Assembly: GCF_037975215.1 (NCBI RefSeq)
Contig: NZ_CP150239.1
Location: 3,014,001 to 3,078,000, forward strand
Source of the DNA: Solibacillus sp. FSL R5-0449
Lineage (GTDB): Bacteria; Bacillota; Bacilli; Bacillales_A; Planococcaceae
Direction: 5' to 3'
DNA: 64,000 nt
Part shown: positions 53,859 through 62,369 of the stretch, one piece after another
Layout: every line of letters begins with the position of its first letter
How positions within the stretch are numbered: position 1 is the stretch's first letter
Notes under the pieces: generated by a model
What the model was told of the DNA's origin: nothing
The model's input: only the letters and a program-made list of their open reading frames with translations
Database searches by the model: none
Program-made: the position numbers and the translations under genes

Positions 53859-54683
53859 CTATTTGATTGCCCCTTCTGTCATACCTTTTACGATATGGCG
53901 TTGGAAAATCGAATAGAAAATGATGACTGGAATAACAGCGATACATAGCCCGGCAAATAGTACGCCCCATGCACTATCATACTGTGCGTCTATTTTCAGT
54001 AAATTCATCGCAACACCTAACGTATTTTTACTTTCTGTTTGCAGTAAGATTAACGCCATGAAAAATTCATTCCAATAAGAAATGGCATTCAAAATTGTAA
54101 CTGTTATAATTCCCGACTTGATGAGTGGTGTCACAATTTTAAATAGAATTCCATATGGACTCATACCATCGACGACCGCTGCTTCTTCCAGCTCTTTAGG
54201 AATATTTCCAATGAACCCGACGAGAATGAAAATCGTAAACGGTACATGTGAAATCGCATAAACAAGTGATAACGCCCACAAGTTATCCAGTAAATTAAAC
54301 TTCATTAATAAGAAAAATAGCGGGATCCAACCTAAAACGGATGGAATCATCATTGACGCCAAATAAACATTGATCAGCACTTCACCAAATTTTGAACGCA
54401 CACGCTCCAATGCGTAAGCTGTTGGAATCGATAATAAAAGTGTTAAAAAAGAACCAAGTACTGTAACAAAGAAACTGTTTAAAAATGCTCGCCCGATATT
54501 GTAGTCATTCCATGCGCGTTCAAAATTTGTAAAACTAAAATCAGTCGGCATTGACCATGGTGACGTGAAAATTTCTGCATTCGATTTAAACGCACCCATA
54601 AACATCCATATTAATGGGAAGATTACGATAAACGCCCATAGGATTAACGGGATACGTACTAATATTTGTGAAACTACTTTCAT
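53859..54683 (-). CDS. Carbohydrate ABC transporter permease (MalG type)
   Basis: This 274-aa membrane protein has six helices and the EAA motif of sugar permeases (KELEEAAVVDGMSPYGILFKIVTPLIK). It pairs with the MalF-type permease upstream (13-base gap). In this operon it probably imports MurNAc, GlcNAc-containing sugars or muropeptides. No ATPase gene is nearby; a shared MsmX-type ATPase is the likely partner, as for several B. subtilis sugar importers. Confidence 0.93.
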   Translation of the reverse strand: MKVVSQILVRIPLILWAFIVIFPLIWMFMGAFKSNAEIFTSPWSMPTDFSFTNFERAWNDYNIGRAFLNSFFVTVLGSFLTLLLSIPTAYALERVRSKFGEVLINVYLASMMIPSVLGWIPLFFLLMKFNLLDNLWALSLVYAISHVPFTIFILVGFIGNIPKELEEAAVVDGMSPYGILFKIVTPLIKSGIITVTILNAISYWNEFFMALILLQTESKNTLGVAMNLLKIDAQYDSAWGVLFAGLCIAVIPVIIFYSIFQRHIVKGMTEGAIK

Positions 54684-54696
54684 CTAAATCCCCCCG

Positions 54697-55590
54697 TTAA
54701 TATTCGACTTTTTCTTTTTTCAAAATAAACTGTGACACAAGAACAGTAATGAGCGATACGACCAGGATGAGAACACCAATTGCTGCACCATAGCCAAATT
54801 GGAAGTCTTCAAATGCGCGCTGGTATAAATAAGACCCCATTACTTCTGAAGCACTACCCGGTCCACCACCTGTCATTACTTGCACAAGTACAAACGAACC
54901 GTTAAGAGACGTAATAATAATATAAAGAATCGATGTTTTAATTTGCGGCCAAACTAGCGGAACCGTAATATGCCAAAATTGCTGCCATTCGGATGCGCCA
55001 TCAATATCTGCAGCTTCATACAAACTTTTCGGTACATTCGAAATACCACCCATAATAAGAAGCATAAATAATCCAATCCCTGCCCAAATTGCCGGAATCG
55101 CTATACTAGGCAGCACCCATGTTTTATCCCCTAACCAAGGGCGGGCCCATTCTGTCAATCCGACCTGATTTAATAGGCTGTTTACAATCCCCATGTTCGG
55201 ATCATAAATAAACTGCCATAAAATCCCGATCACTACTACGGACATAATATTCGGAAAGAAAAATACAATCCGGTAAAATGGCGCTTCTTTAATTTTCAAC
55301 TGCGTTAATGCCACTGCAAAAAATAGAGCTAGTGTCATAATTCCAATGACTTTTACAAATACGAAGAAAAAGTCATTTACGATCGCCTTCACAATAATGG
55401 AGTCATTCCATAGACGAATATAATTATCTAAGCCGACAAATGTTTTATTGGCACTTGTTCCGGACCAATCAAAAAATGAGTAATACAAACCGCCTAACAT
55501 AGGATATACAGTAAAAATTAAAAAGAGCAGAAACGTCGGCAGTAAACAAAATGCTAAAAACAAATATTTGCTTTTTGATGAAAATGTCAT
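54697..55590 (-). CDS. Carbohydrate ABC transporter permease (MalF type)
   Basis: A 297-aa six-helix permease with the EAA loop (VPKSLYEAADIDGASEWQQFWHITVP split here for length) and GGGPGSASEVMGSYLYQRAF. It follows the binding-protein gene after an 80-bp gap that contains a perfect hairpin and forms the heterodimeric pore with the MalG-type protein. Confidence 0.93.
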   Translation of the reverse strand: MTFSSKSKYLFLAFCLLPTFLLFLIFTVYPMLGGLYYSFFDWSGTSANKTFVGLDNYIRLWNDSIIVKAIVNDFFFVFVKVIGIMTLALFFAVALTQLKIKEAPFYRIVFFFPNIMSVVVIGILWQFIYDPNMGIVNSLLNQVGLTEWARPWLGDKTWVLPSIAIPAIWAGIGLFMLLIMGGISNVPKSLYEAADIDGASEWQQFWHITVPLVWPQIKTSILYIIITSLNGSFVLVQVMTGGGPGSASEVMGSYLYQRAFEDFQFGYGAAIGVLILVVSLITVLVSQFILKKEKVEY

Positions 55591-55622
55591 TGTCGATACT
55601 CCTTTCTCTATTGATTAAATAA

Positions 55623-55647
55623 GGTTGCTAAAAAGCTTTTAGCAACC
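55623..55647 (-). terminator. Intra-operon hairpin between binding protein and permease genes
   Basis: Perfect 11-pair stem GGTTGCTAAAA/TTTTAGCAACC with a three-base loop and weak T-tract on the minus strand. Its position suggests partial termination or mRNA protection that raises the binding protein above the permeases. Confidence 0.65.
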
Positions 55648-55669
55648 CCATTTTCTTCCCCTAATTTTC

Positions 55670-57070
55670 TTAGTTTAGTTCCTCTGCTTTTTTCACCATC
55701 TTATCGACGAATTCTTCAGCAGTTATATCACCAAGTAAGATATCAATTATTAATAATTTAATTTCATTTGTAATTTCAACTGCAATTTTTTGCTGTTCAG
55801 CATCTGGTGTATAACGTTTATACGTATGAACAGCACCTGGATTATTGATCATTTCATTAATATTTTTCAAGAAATCCTGAACATTTGTATTTGAAGATAA
55901 ATCAACGTCTTTCATGTTCATAATCGCACCTGTTGATTCAGCAAATGCCTGTGCATATTCTTCCGTAAAGATGAATTCTAAAAATGCTTTCGCAGCTTCC
56001 GGATTTTTCGCTTTTTCGGCAATTGCAATTGTACGAATATCCGGTACAAGCGCTAATGGCTGACCTGGATCATTCATCGGTGTTGGTGTAAAACCAAACT
56101 CAAAACTGTCCGGTGTATCATTTTTCATTTCGTTCGGTAACCAGAAACCTACTGGAATGTAAGCATTTTTATGCATTAAGAAGTTCATTTGTGATTGCGT
56201 ATGATTGTAAGCTGCAAAACCGCTATCGATTACGCCTGCTTTTGCAATTTTCTCTACCTTCTTCAACACTTCAAGCGTTTCAGGTTTTTTCCAAGCTTCA
56301 ATAACACCGTTGTTTAAATCATTTAATAACTCTTCACCGCCTGCTGCAGCAAATGCAGGATTCAATACGCCACGGTGGAAGTATTGTGTATGTTGACCAG
56401 TCGTTACAAATGGCGCAATTTTTGTATCGGCTTTAATTTTTTCCATAGAACTGATCCAGCTGTCAAAGTCAGTTGGTACTTCCCATCCGTTTTCTTCGAA
56501 CCACTTCGTGTCATACCAAGTTCCCCAAGTATCGAATACTAATGGTAAACTATAGATTTTCCCGCCATCTACTTCTTCTGCTGGCGAAATAAAGCTATCT
56601 AATAATGGTGTACCATTTTCAAGTGTAATTCCTTTTGCAAATTCACTAATATCCATTAACTGACCTTCAGCGATCATTTGTGTTTCACTAGCTCCAGCAC
56701 CATCGATGTATACGACATCAGGTGGTGTTTCGGAAATCCAGCGTGTGTTCATCTCTGTATTAATATTTGGACCTGCATGTTCTATAATTTCCAAATCCGG
56801 GTTCTGTTTTTGGAAGTCTCCTATAACCTGCTTCCACCATCCATCACCATATCCTCCAACAAAATATTGAATTTCCAGTGTACCTGACAAACCATCCCCT
56901 GTATTTTCTCCAGAAGTATTATCCGATGGCGCTGTTGATTGTTCAGTAGTGCTGTTTCCTTCATTGTCACTGTTTGATTCCTCGTCATTCGAACACGCAA
57001 CGAGCAATAACATTAAACTCATTAATGCTACTAAAAACCAAGTCTGCTTTCTGTTTTTGATAACAAACAT
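55670..57070 (-). CDS. Extracellular sugar-binding lipoprotein (family 1) of the muropeptide operon
   Basis: A lipoprotein signal ends in the lipobox LLVACSNDE (Cys about residue 26), followed by a Ser/Asn-rich linker. The mature protein is a family-1 solute-binding protein (LEIQYFVGGYGDGWWKQVIGDF, WISETPPDVVYIDGAG, VFDTWGTWYDTKWFEENGW, DIRTIAIAEKAKNPEAAKAFLEF). It should capture the substrate for the MalF/MalG-type permeases. The operon indicates an amino-sugar or muropeptide ligand. ATG follows GGGGTG. It lies 57 bases downstream of the murR-like regulator. Confidence 0.9.
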   Translation of the reverse strand: MFVIKNRKQTWFLVALMSLMLLLVACSNDEESNSDNEGNSTTEQSTAPSDNTSGENTGDGLSGTLEIQYFVGGYGDGWWKQVIGDFQKQNPDLEIIEHAGPNINTEMNTRWISETPPDVVYIDGAGASETQMIAEGQLMDISEFAKGITLENGTPLLDSFISPAEEVDGGKIYSLPLVFDTWGTWYDTKWFEENGWEVPTDFDSWISSMEKIKADTKIAPFVTTGQHTQYFHRGVLNPAFAAAGGEELLNDLNNGVIEAWKKPETLEVLKKVEKIAKAGVIDSGFAAYNHTQSQMNFLMHKNAYIPVGFWLPNEMKNDTPDSFEFGFTPTPMNDPGQPLALVPDIRTIAIAEKAKNPEAAKAFLEFIFTEEYAQAFAESTGAIMNMKDVDLSSNTNVQDFLKNINEMINNPGAVHTYKRYTPDAEQQKIAVEITNEIKLLIIDILLGDITAEEFVDKMVKKAEELN

Positions 57071-57127
57071 ACATTACACCCCTTCATTTTCATTATGTTA
57101 ACTATATGAATATAGTCAGCACCGATA

Positions 57128-57973
57128 TTAACGAGAGAAACCTTTAATTACCTCGAGTGTGCGATTCAGCGCAATAATCGAGTTATCATAGTTTAGTGTT
57201 GCTATTCCTGTATATAAAATATCAATTAATGTCAGTTGGGCGATGCGTGATGCGGTTGCCGAACTACGAATATCCGCTTCATTAGAGACAACGTAAAGAG
57301 CATAGTCTGCCAAGCTCTTTATTGTATTTCGCTTATTTTGTGTCATTGTAATAATCGTTGCTTGATTTTCTTTTGCAACTGTAAGGGCGTTTATAATTTC
57401 CTTCGTTTCACCCGAGTACGAGATTGCGAATACAACATCCTCACTCGTCGCGTGAGTTGCGGCAATAAGCTGACCATGACTATCAAAAATCGTTTCGCAG
57501 TTTTTATTGATCCGCTTCAATTTGTGCTCGAAATCCTGTGCAACGATTGCTGAAGCGCCGATACCAATAAAGATGATCTTTCTTGCATCGTTAATTTTGT
57601 GGATGATCTTTTCAAATTCTCTTTCGCCATTAATCATGAGCGTTTTTTTGATTGCATCGATATTGTGCATTTGAATCGTCTGTATCATTTGGAGTATCGT
57701 TGAATCTTTTTCTAATTCAAAGTTGTGGTTGTGTGGAATTTCCAGAGTAGGCGCTGAAGCAATACTTAGTTTTAAATCTTTGAAACCGGAAAAGTTTAAT
57801 GCCCGGCACATCCTCACAATGGTTGCTTCGCTTGTTTTAGCTTTTTCAGCCAGCACAGCAATCGGCATGCGAATGACATCGTCTAAATGATTTAAAATAT
57901 ATAAAGCCACGTTCCTTTCAGCAGGTTTCAGCAACTCCATCCCCGATCGTATTCTTTCAATACTATTTTCCAA
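57128..57973 (-). CDS. murR: MurR/RpiR family transcriptional regulator
   Basis: The N-terminal RpiR-type helix-turn-helix (residues 1-80; PIAVLAEKAKTSEATIVRMCRAL) precedes a SIS sugar-phosphate-binding domain (IIFIGIGASAIVAQDFEHKL, FAISYSGETKEIINAL). MurR in Escherichia coli represses murQP and is relieved by MurNAc-6P. Here it heads the whole ABC-kinase-etherase operon and is likely its regulator. TTG start with a weak TAGG site suggests modest expression. 281 aa is the usual length. Confidence 0.88.
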   Translation of the reverse strand: MENSIERIRSGMELLKPAERNVALYILNHLDDVIRMPIAVLAEKAKTSEATIVRMCRALNFSGFKDLKLSIASAPTLEIPHNHNFELEKDSTILQMIQTIQMHNIDAIKKTLMINGEREFEKIIHKINDARKIIFIGIGASAIVAQDFEHKLKRINKNCETIFDSHGQLIAATHATSEDVVFAISYSGETKEIINALTVAKENQATIITMTQNKRNTIKSLADYALYVVSNEADIRSSATASRIAQLTLIDILYTGIATLNYDNSIIALNRTLEVIKGFSR

Positions 57974-58085
57974 GTTTATAACCTACTCTCAGATAAAATG
58001 TTGTAAAACTTCCTTTTTAATGTAAAATATATGAAATTTAACTTCATAATAAAACCTATTTTGCTAGTCGTCAAGATTTTATTTA

Positions 58086-58100
58086 AATTTTCTGAAAATC
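58086..58100. promoter_or_regulatory. Strong CodY-like box upstream of murR
   Basis: AATTTTCTGAAAATC matches AATTTTCWGAAAATT at 14 of 15 positions. It lies in the divergent region between the murR-led operon (start 57973) and the phosphoesterase gene (58185) and could serve either. Confidence 0.6.
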
Positions 58101-58184
58101 AAAGGGGATAAATGTTTTATTTTATTGGTAAATTGACTATTGCTATAATATTGTAGAAATTCAATTATACGGTGGTGAATCTTT

Positions 58185-58760
58185 ATGAAATACGCAATTT
58201 TGAGCGACTTACATTCGCATTATAAAAATACGAAAAAGGTATTAAACCATATACAACAAGTAGCGCCCAATGCAGAGATTATTGGATTAGGAGATTTGTT
58301 TGAATGTAAAATCGGCAAGAAAAAGGCTCAAACGGTTCGGCATGCACAGCTAAAGGATGCTGCGATCATTGATGAAAGGTTTATGAGCCTCTTAACATTC
58401 CCTTCAATTATCGGGAATCAGGAAGAACGTATTGCTTTAGTTACAGGGGATGAGCGATTTCTGCAATACGAAAATGCGCTTGTAATTGAGCATGCCACTT
58501 TAATTCATGGGCACCAATTCGAATGGGATGAAACATTCAATCCTACCTTCCCGAACATTGAAACGCCATTACTGTTTTTTGGACATAGTCATGAAGCAGC
58601 GATCTATAAAGATGGGCTACGTCACTCCGTCCCTTACGATATTCCATTGGCAGTCGGAAAAAATCAATATCAGATTAATGTCGGTCCTGTTGTAGATAAT
58701 AAAGAATGGTGTTTATATGACAGCGAGGAAATGACGGTTACATTTATGCAAGCACAATAG
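58185..58760 (+). CDS. Metallophosphoesterase family protein
   Basis: A 191-aa calcineurin-like phosphoesterase. Visible motifs are ILSDLHSHYKN (Asp, His), GLGDLFECK (GD), IIGNQEERI (GN with the usual His of GNHE replaced by Gln), LIHGHQFE and FFGHSHEAAIY (GHSH). The changed third motif is worth noting, as GNHD/E normally provides the catalytic His, so activity may be altered. The substrate is unknown. ATG is preceded by GGTGGTG. Divergent from the murR operon. Confidence 0.85.
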   Translation: MKYAILSDLHSHYKNTKKVLNHIQQVAPNAEIIGLGDLFECKIGKKKAQTVRHAQLKDAAIIDERFMSLLTFPSIIGNQEERIALVTGDERFLQYENALVIEHATLIHGHQFEWDETFNPTFPNIETPLLFFGHSHEAAIYKDGLRHSVPYDIPLAVGKNQYQINVGPVVDNKEWCLYDSEEMTVTFMQAQ

Positions 58761-58761
58761 G

Positions 58762-58793
58762 AAAAGGCTGTCCCAAATCAGGACAGCCTTTTT
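58762..58793. terminator. Terminator between the phosphoesterase and radical SAM genes
   Basis: Perfect 12-pair stem AAAAGGCTGTCC/GGACAGCCTTTT with T-run, convergent genes. Confidence 0.92.
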
Positions 58794-58812
58794 AATCTTT
58801 CATTATAACGGA

Positions 58813-59712
58813 CTATAAAACATCCGGTAGCTCGGAATCCATGCCGAACTTTTGGCGGAAACCGCATTTTTTACATAGCTCTTCAATTGCTTCACGACGC
58901 GAAAAACCATCAACTAAGTTTTGCGCACGGTCTGTAGTAATAATGTCGCCGAACTTCTGATCGTGGACATTTCCTAAATTAATGACACCCTCGCCATCCA
59001 AACAGCAAGGTACAACAGAGCCGTCTACTAAAATAGCTGCATGTGTACGCAATGCATGACAGAAACCTTTACCCTCATCCGCTTTTTCAAGCAGGCTCGG
59101 CCAACGGAATTCATGGTCTTGGTTTAAATAAATATTTTTCGCAATTTTTACGCCTGAGCCCATTTCTACGCGCTCTTGAATTTCATAGTCAAGCCCATAT
59201 TCTTTTTCAAGAATTTCAAGTGTTTCACGGTTTCTGCGGTTTGCCAGCTCGGAAACATTATTACGCTGCAAATTCCATAAGCGGTAAGAAATAATGACAT
59301 TATGTTTTCGTACATCCCGTACAAATTCCAAAATATCACCTAAGTACTTTTCACGGTTTTCAGAACCTTCATGGCCATCAAAGCTATGAAGTGAAAAATT
59401 TATTTGTCTAAGTGCCGGTTTGCCCAGCAGCTTTTCACGGTTCTTTTTAATTAATGTCCCGTTTGTCGTAATATTCACTTTAAAGCCTTTTTCATGGGCA
59501 ATATCGAGTAACTGCCCGATGCGCGGATGCAATAATGGCTCCCCTTTTACGTGTAGGTATATATATTTTGTATAGCCGCTAATTTCATCTAAAATATGAG
59601 CAAATTGCTCTACCTTTATTAATCCTTTTGCTCGCTCTGTAGGTGGACAAAAGCTGCATGCTAAATTACATACACTTGTAATTTCGATATACACTTTCTT
59701 AAAAGTTTTCAA
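58813..59712 (-). CDS. Radical SAM/SPASM domain protein of unknown function
   Basis: The N-terminal radical SAM cluster motif is CNLACSFC (C-x3-C-x2-C) with the GEPLLHPRI (GGEP-like) motif and NITTNGTL. The C-terminal SPASM-type segment carries CHALRTHAAILVDG, SVVPCCLDGEG and ELCKKCGF, which can hold auxiliary iron-sulfur clusters. Such enzymes modify peptides or act in cofactor synthesis; no precursor peptide or partner is evident in the neighbourhood. TTG 59712 (7 bases after GGTGA) gives 299 aa and starts just before the radical SAM domain; the 59748 start lies ahead of that site. Confidence 0.88.
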   Translation of the reverse strand: MKTFKKVYIEITSVCNLACSFCPPTERAKGLIKVEQFAHILDEISGYTKYIYLHVKGEPLLHPRIGQLLDIAHEKGFKVNITTNGTLIKKNREKLLGKPALRQINFSLHSFDGHEGSENREKYLGDILEFVRDVRKHNVIISYRLWNLQRNNVSELANRRNRETLEILEKEYGLDYEIQERVEMGSGVKIAKNIYLNQDHEFRWPSLLEKADEGKGFCHALRTHAAILVDGSVVPCCLDGEGVINLGNVHDQKFGDIITTDRAQNLVDGFSRREAIEELCKKCGFRQKFGMDSELPDVL

Positions 59713-59890
59713 CGCTCGTTCACCATTCCTTTTTTTGATCCTAAACAATACTTCTCATTGTAACAAATTTCTTATGTAAAAAGGAAGCTGTGTGTTTGTA
59801 TACTTAAGATAATTCACTAAGCAACCCTTCTTATTTACGTACTTATGAGATACCGGTGGGTTTTGGCGGGAGCCGCATAGCAGCAGTAAA

Positions 59891-59926
59891 CAAAAACCGC
59901 CTAGAAAATGAAAAATTCTAGGCAGT
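59891..59926 (-). terminator. Terminator of the DUF1456 gene
   Basis: Arms ACCGCCTAGAA/TTCTAGGCAGT (one wobble) and T5 on the minus strand, close to the DUF1456 stop codon. Confidence 0.85.
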
Positions 59927-59934
59927 TCGTATTT

Positions 59935-60432
59935 TTATCCGCGGTACCTTACAGATAGGCCTTTAAGGAATTTACGGGCAAAGTTGTCGCCGCATTCTTT
60001 GTAGTTACGGTGACCCGGTTTACGCATAATGGCACCAAGCTCGCCTTTTGATACAGCAATGCCACCGTCATCAAGCACATCCAGCATCTCTTCTGTTGTC
60101 AGCTGGCACGCCACTTTCAGCTTTTTCAGCAACATGTTGTTCACATGGTCCGGTTTTTCCTGCACTGGCGCTGGCTGCCCTTCTTTTTTCGGCATCGGTC
60201 CACGTTTATAAGTAATTAATCCATTAAAGAACGCTTCTAAGTTTTTATGATTCACCTTCATCTGATCATAATCAGCAGGTGCTTCCTCATCTTTTTCCAA
60301 AGACTTCGTTAAAATTTTCGGCATATCCTCCGGTGAAACCGTAACGCCGCCTAATTTAAAAATTTCGATCATTTCTCTATTTTTCAAATCCAATGCATAT
60401 CGTACACGGATTAAAATATCATTATTATCCAT
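59935..60432 (-). CDS. DUF1456 family protein (YehS-like)
   Basis: Two tandem DUF1456 modules are visible: residues 1-65 (DILIRVRYALDLKNREMIEIFKLGG and a LTKSLEKDEE part) and residues 90-160 (LLKKLKVACQLTTEEMLDVLDDGG, IMRKPGHRNYKECGDNFARKFL). The linker is rich in Pro, Gln and Lys. The function is unknown; the protein is cytosolic. ATG 60432 is chosen since GGAGG lies five bases ahead of it; the frame opens at 60447. Confidence 0.86.
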   Translation of the reverse strand: MDNNDILIRVRYALDLKNREMIEIFKLGGVTVSPEDMPKILTKSLEKDEEAPADYDQMKVNHKNLEAFFNGLITYKRGPMPKKEGQPAPVQEKPDHVNNMLLKKLKVACQLTTEEMLDVLDDGGIAVSKGELGAIMRKPGHRNYKECGDNFARKFLKGLSVRYRG

Positions 60433-60554
60433 AATTGCCTCCATCATGTTTTGCTAACGCCTATTATACCAGACGACAGGGCAGGTTTGTTAGCTGGACT
60501 CTTTAAGGACTCGTTTTTATAAAGGATAGGAAAATGGCTCCTATTTTAATCATG

Positions 60555-60582
60555 AAAAAAGCCTCGACAAAAAAACGAGGCT
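60555..60582 (-). terminator. Terminator of the acyl-CoA ligase gene
   Basis: Arms AGCCTCG/CGAGGCT with T6 on the minus strand. Confidence 0.85.
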
Positions 60583-60590
60583 CGCGTATT

Positions 60591-62078
60591 TTAAATTGTC
60601 TGTTTTGGTCTTAGCGTATGTTTCAGTACTTTGCCGGAAGCATTACGTGGCAATTGATCGATAAAGTCGACTTCAAACGGAACTTTATACTTCGCAAGCT
60701 GTGTCATACAATAGTCCAGCACGTCCTGCTCTATTAAATGTTGGCCTTCTTTCAATACAACAAACGCCTTTGGAACTTCACCATACACTTCATGAGGGAT
60801 TCCTACGACCGCAGCCTCTAGAATTTGAGGCATTTGGTAAAGTACCGCCTCCACTTCGATCGGGTAAATGTTTTCACCGCCGCGGATAATCATATCCTTT
60901 TTACGGTCTACAATATATAAATAGCCTTCCTCATCAAAACGGCCTAAATCTCCTGTATACAGCCAGCCATCTTGAATCGACTTTGCAGTTTCCTCCGGTG
61001 CGCGCAAATATCCCTTCATTACTTGAGGACCTTTTACGCAAATTTCACCGACTTCTCCTAATGGCACAAGATCTCCATTTGCATCACGCAGCTGAATTTC
61101 AGTCCGCGCTAACGGTTTACCTACTGAACCGATCTTAAATAGTGCTGCATCATCGAGCAAAGAACTCGCTGCAGGTGTATTTTCCGTTTGCCCGTACAAA
61201 TTCTGTACTTTTACATTCGGGAATGTATCCTTCAGACGCTTAACAAGCTCATACGGCATCGGTGCCGCCCCATAGCAGAACAGTCGCAATTGACTAAAAT
61301 CATAGGACTGCAGCTCAGGTTTGTTCAATAAAATTGTATACATCGCCGGCACACCAAAGAAAATAGTAGCCTTTGTTTCAACTAGATTTTTCAATGTCTG
61401 ATCCGGTGAAAAAGCTTCTTCTATAAGAACTGCTCCCCCTTTATAAATTGTCGGCACCGCAAATACATGGCTCCCTGCACAGTGGAATAAAGGTGTACAA
61501 ATAAACATGCGGTCCTCATTCGTCATATTCATTGAGTCTGACCAGATTTGCGCTGTCTCCAAAATATTCCGGTGACTAAGCATAACCCCTTTTGGTTTTC
61601 CTGTCGTTCCGGATGTATACATCACAACGGACGTGTCTTCTAGCTCTAACTGCGGCAATGTTGAAGAAACGCTACTTCCATTAATAATTTCTTTAATTTT
61701 TGAAAGCGAAAGGATTTCCTGAAAACCATGTGTCGTAAGATCAATCGTCGCTTGCAGTTTTTCATCATATACTAAAATTTTTGCCTCTGAATGCTTAAAA
61801 ATAAAGTCCACTTCAGGAGGAGCCAGCTTTGTATTTACAGGCATTACGGTTAAGCCTGCGAGCTGCACACCATAATAGACAGCCATAAATAAATGGGAAT
61901 TGAGCGCAAACTCTGCTACTATATCATCTTTTTGAAAACCTTTGACGATCAGATAACCAGCAATTTTTCGCGAGTTACTCAAAAGCTCTTCATATGACCA
62001 TACTTCATTTTCAAATTGAATAGCCGTTGCATTCGGTGTCTTCAGAGCTTGTTCAACTAATGCCTGTAAAACTGTCAT
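60591..62078 (-). CDS. Acyl-CoA synthetase (AMP-forming fatty acid/acid-CoA ligase)
   Basis: It activates a carboxylic acid with ATP and CoA. The 495-aa ANL-superfamily protein shows the P-loop motif YTSGTTGKPKGVMLSHRN, A5 LYGQTENTP, A7 WLYTGDLGRFDEEGYLYIVDRKKDMIIRGGENIYP (split) and the catalytic Lys in PRNASGKVLKHTL. Length fits medium/long-chain or dicarboxylate ligases. It could feed the acyl-CoA dehydrogenase/thiolase genes at 48-51 kb, but it is not next to them. ATG follows a GGGGGA-type site. Confidence 0.92.
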   Translation of the reverse strand: MTVLQALVEQALKTPNATAIQFENEVWSYEELLSNSRKIAGYLIVKGFQKDDIVAEFALNSHLFMAVYYGVQLAGLTVMPVNTKLAPPEVDFIFKHSEAKILVYDEKLQATIDLTTHGFQEILSLSKIKEIINGSSVSSTLPQLELEDTSVVMYTSGTTGKPKGVMLSHRNILETAQIWSDSMNMTNEDRMFICTPLFHCAGSHVFAVPTIYKGGAVLIEEAFSPDQTLKNLVETKATIFFGVPAMYTILLNKPELQSYDFSQLRLFCYGAAPMPYELVKRLKDTFPNVKVQNLYGQTENTPAASSLLDDAALFKIGSVGKPLARTEIQLRDANGDLVPLGEVGEICVKGPQVMKGYLRAPEETAKSIQDGWLYTGDLGRFDEEGYLYIVDRKKDMIIRGGENIYPIEVEAVLYQMPQILEAAVVGIPHEVYGEVPKAFVVLKEGQHLIEQDVLDYCMTQLAKYKVPFEVDFIDQLPRNASGKVLKHTLRPKQTI

Positions 62079-62369
62079 TTAAAATCCCCCTCATTATACA
62101 AATATCTTAATATTCTAAATTTTAACAATTTCAAGCTGCTTAATGCAATATTTTCTGTTGTTTATTTTTTAGCACCTATTTGAAAATTTTAAAATCCGCG
62201 AATGATAAAGGTTTATTTTGGATAAGCTAGTTGTCAAATAAAGCTAATTGATCCATTTTATTTGAACATAAAAACATTCAGAGTGGACAAATTAATGATG
62301 AAGACACAAAAGGAAAGCAATCATGCGCCTTTTACTTCACAATTGCTAAATCAAAGAGGAGGAAAAACT

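Noticed and set aside
62262-62369. N-terminal extension of the DUF1540 protein
   Set aside because: ATG 62262 lacks a ribosome site and the extension is unrelated to the domain; ATG 62370 has a strong GAGGAGG.
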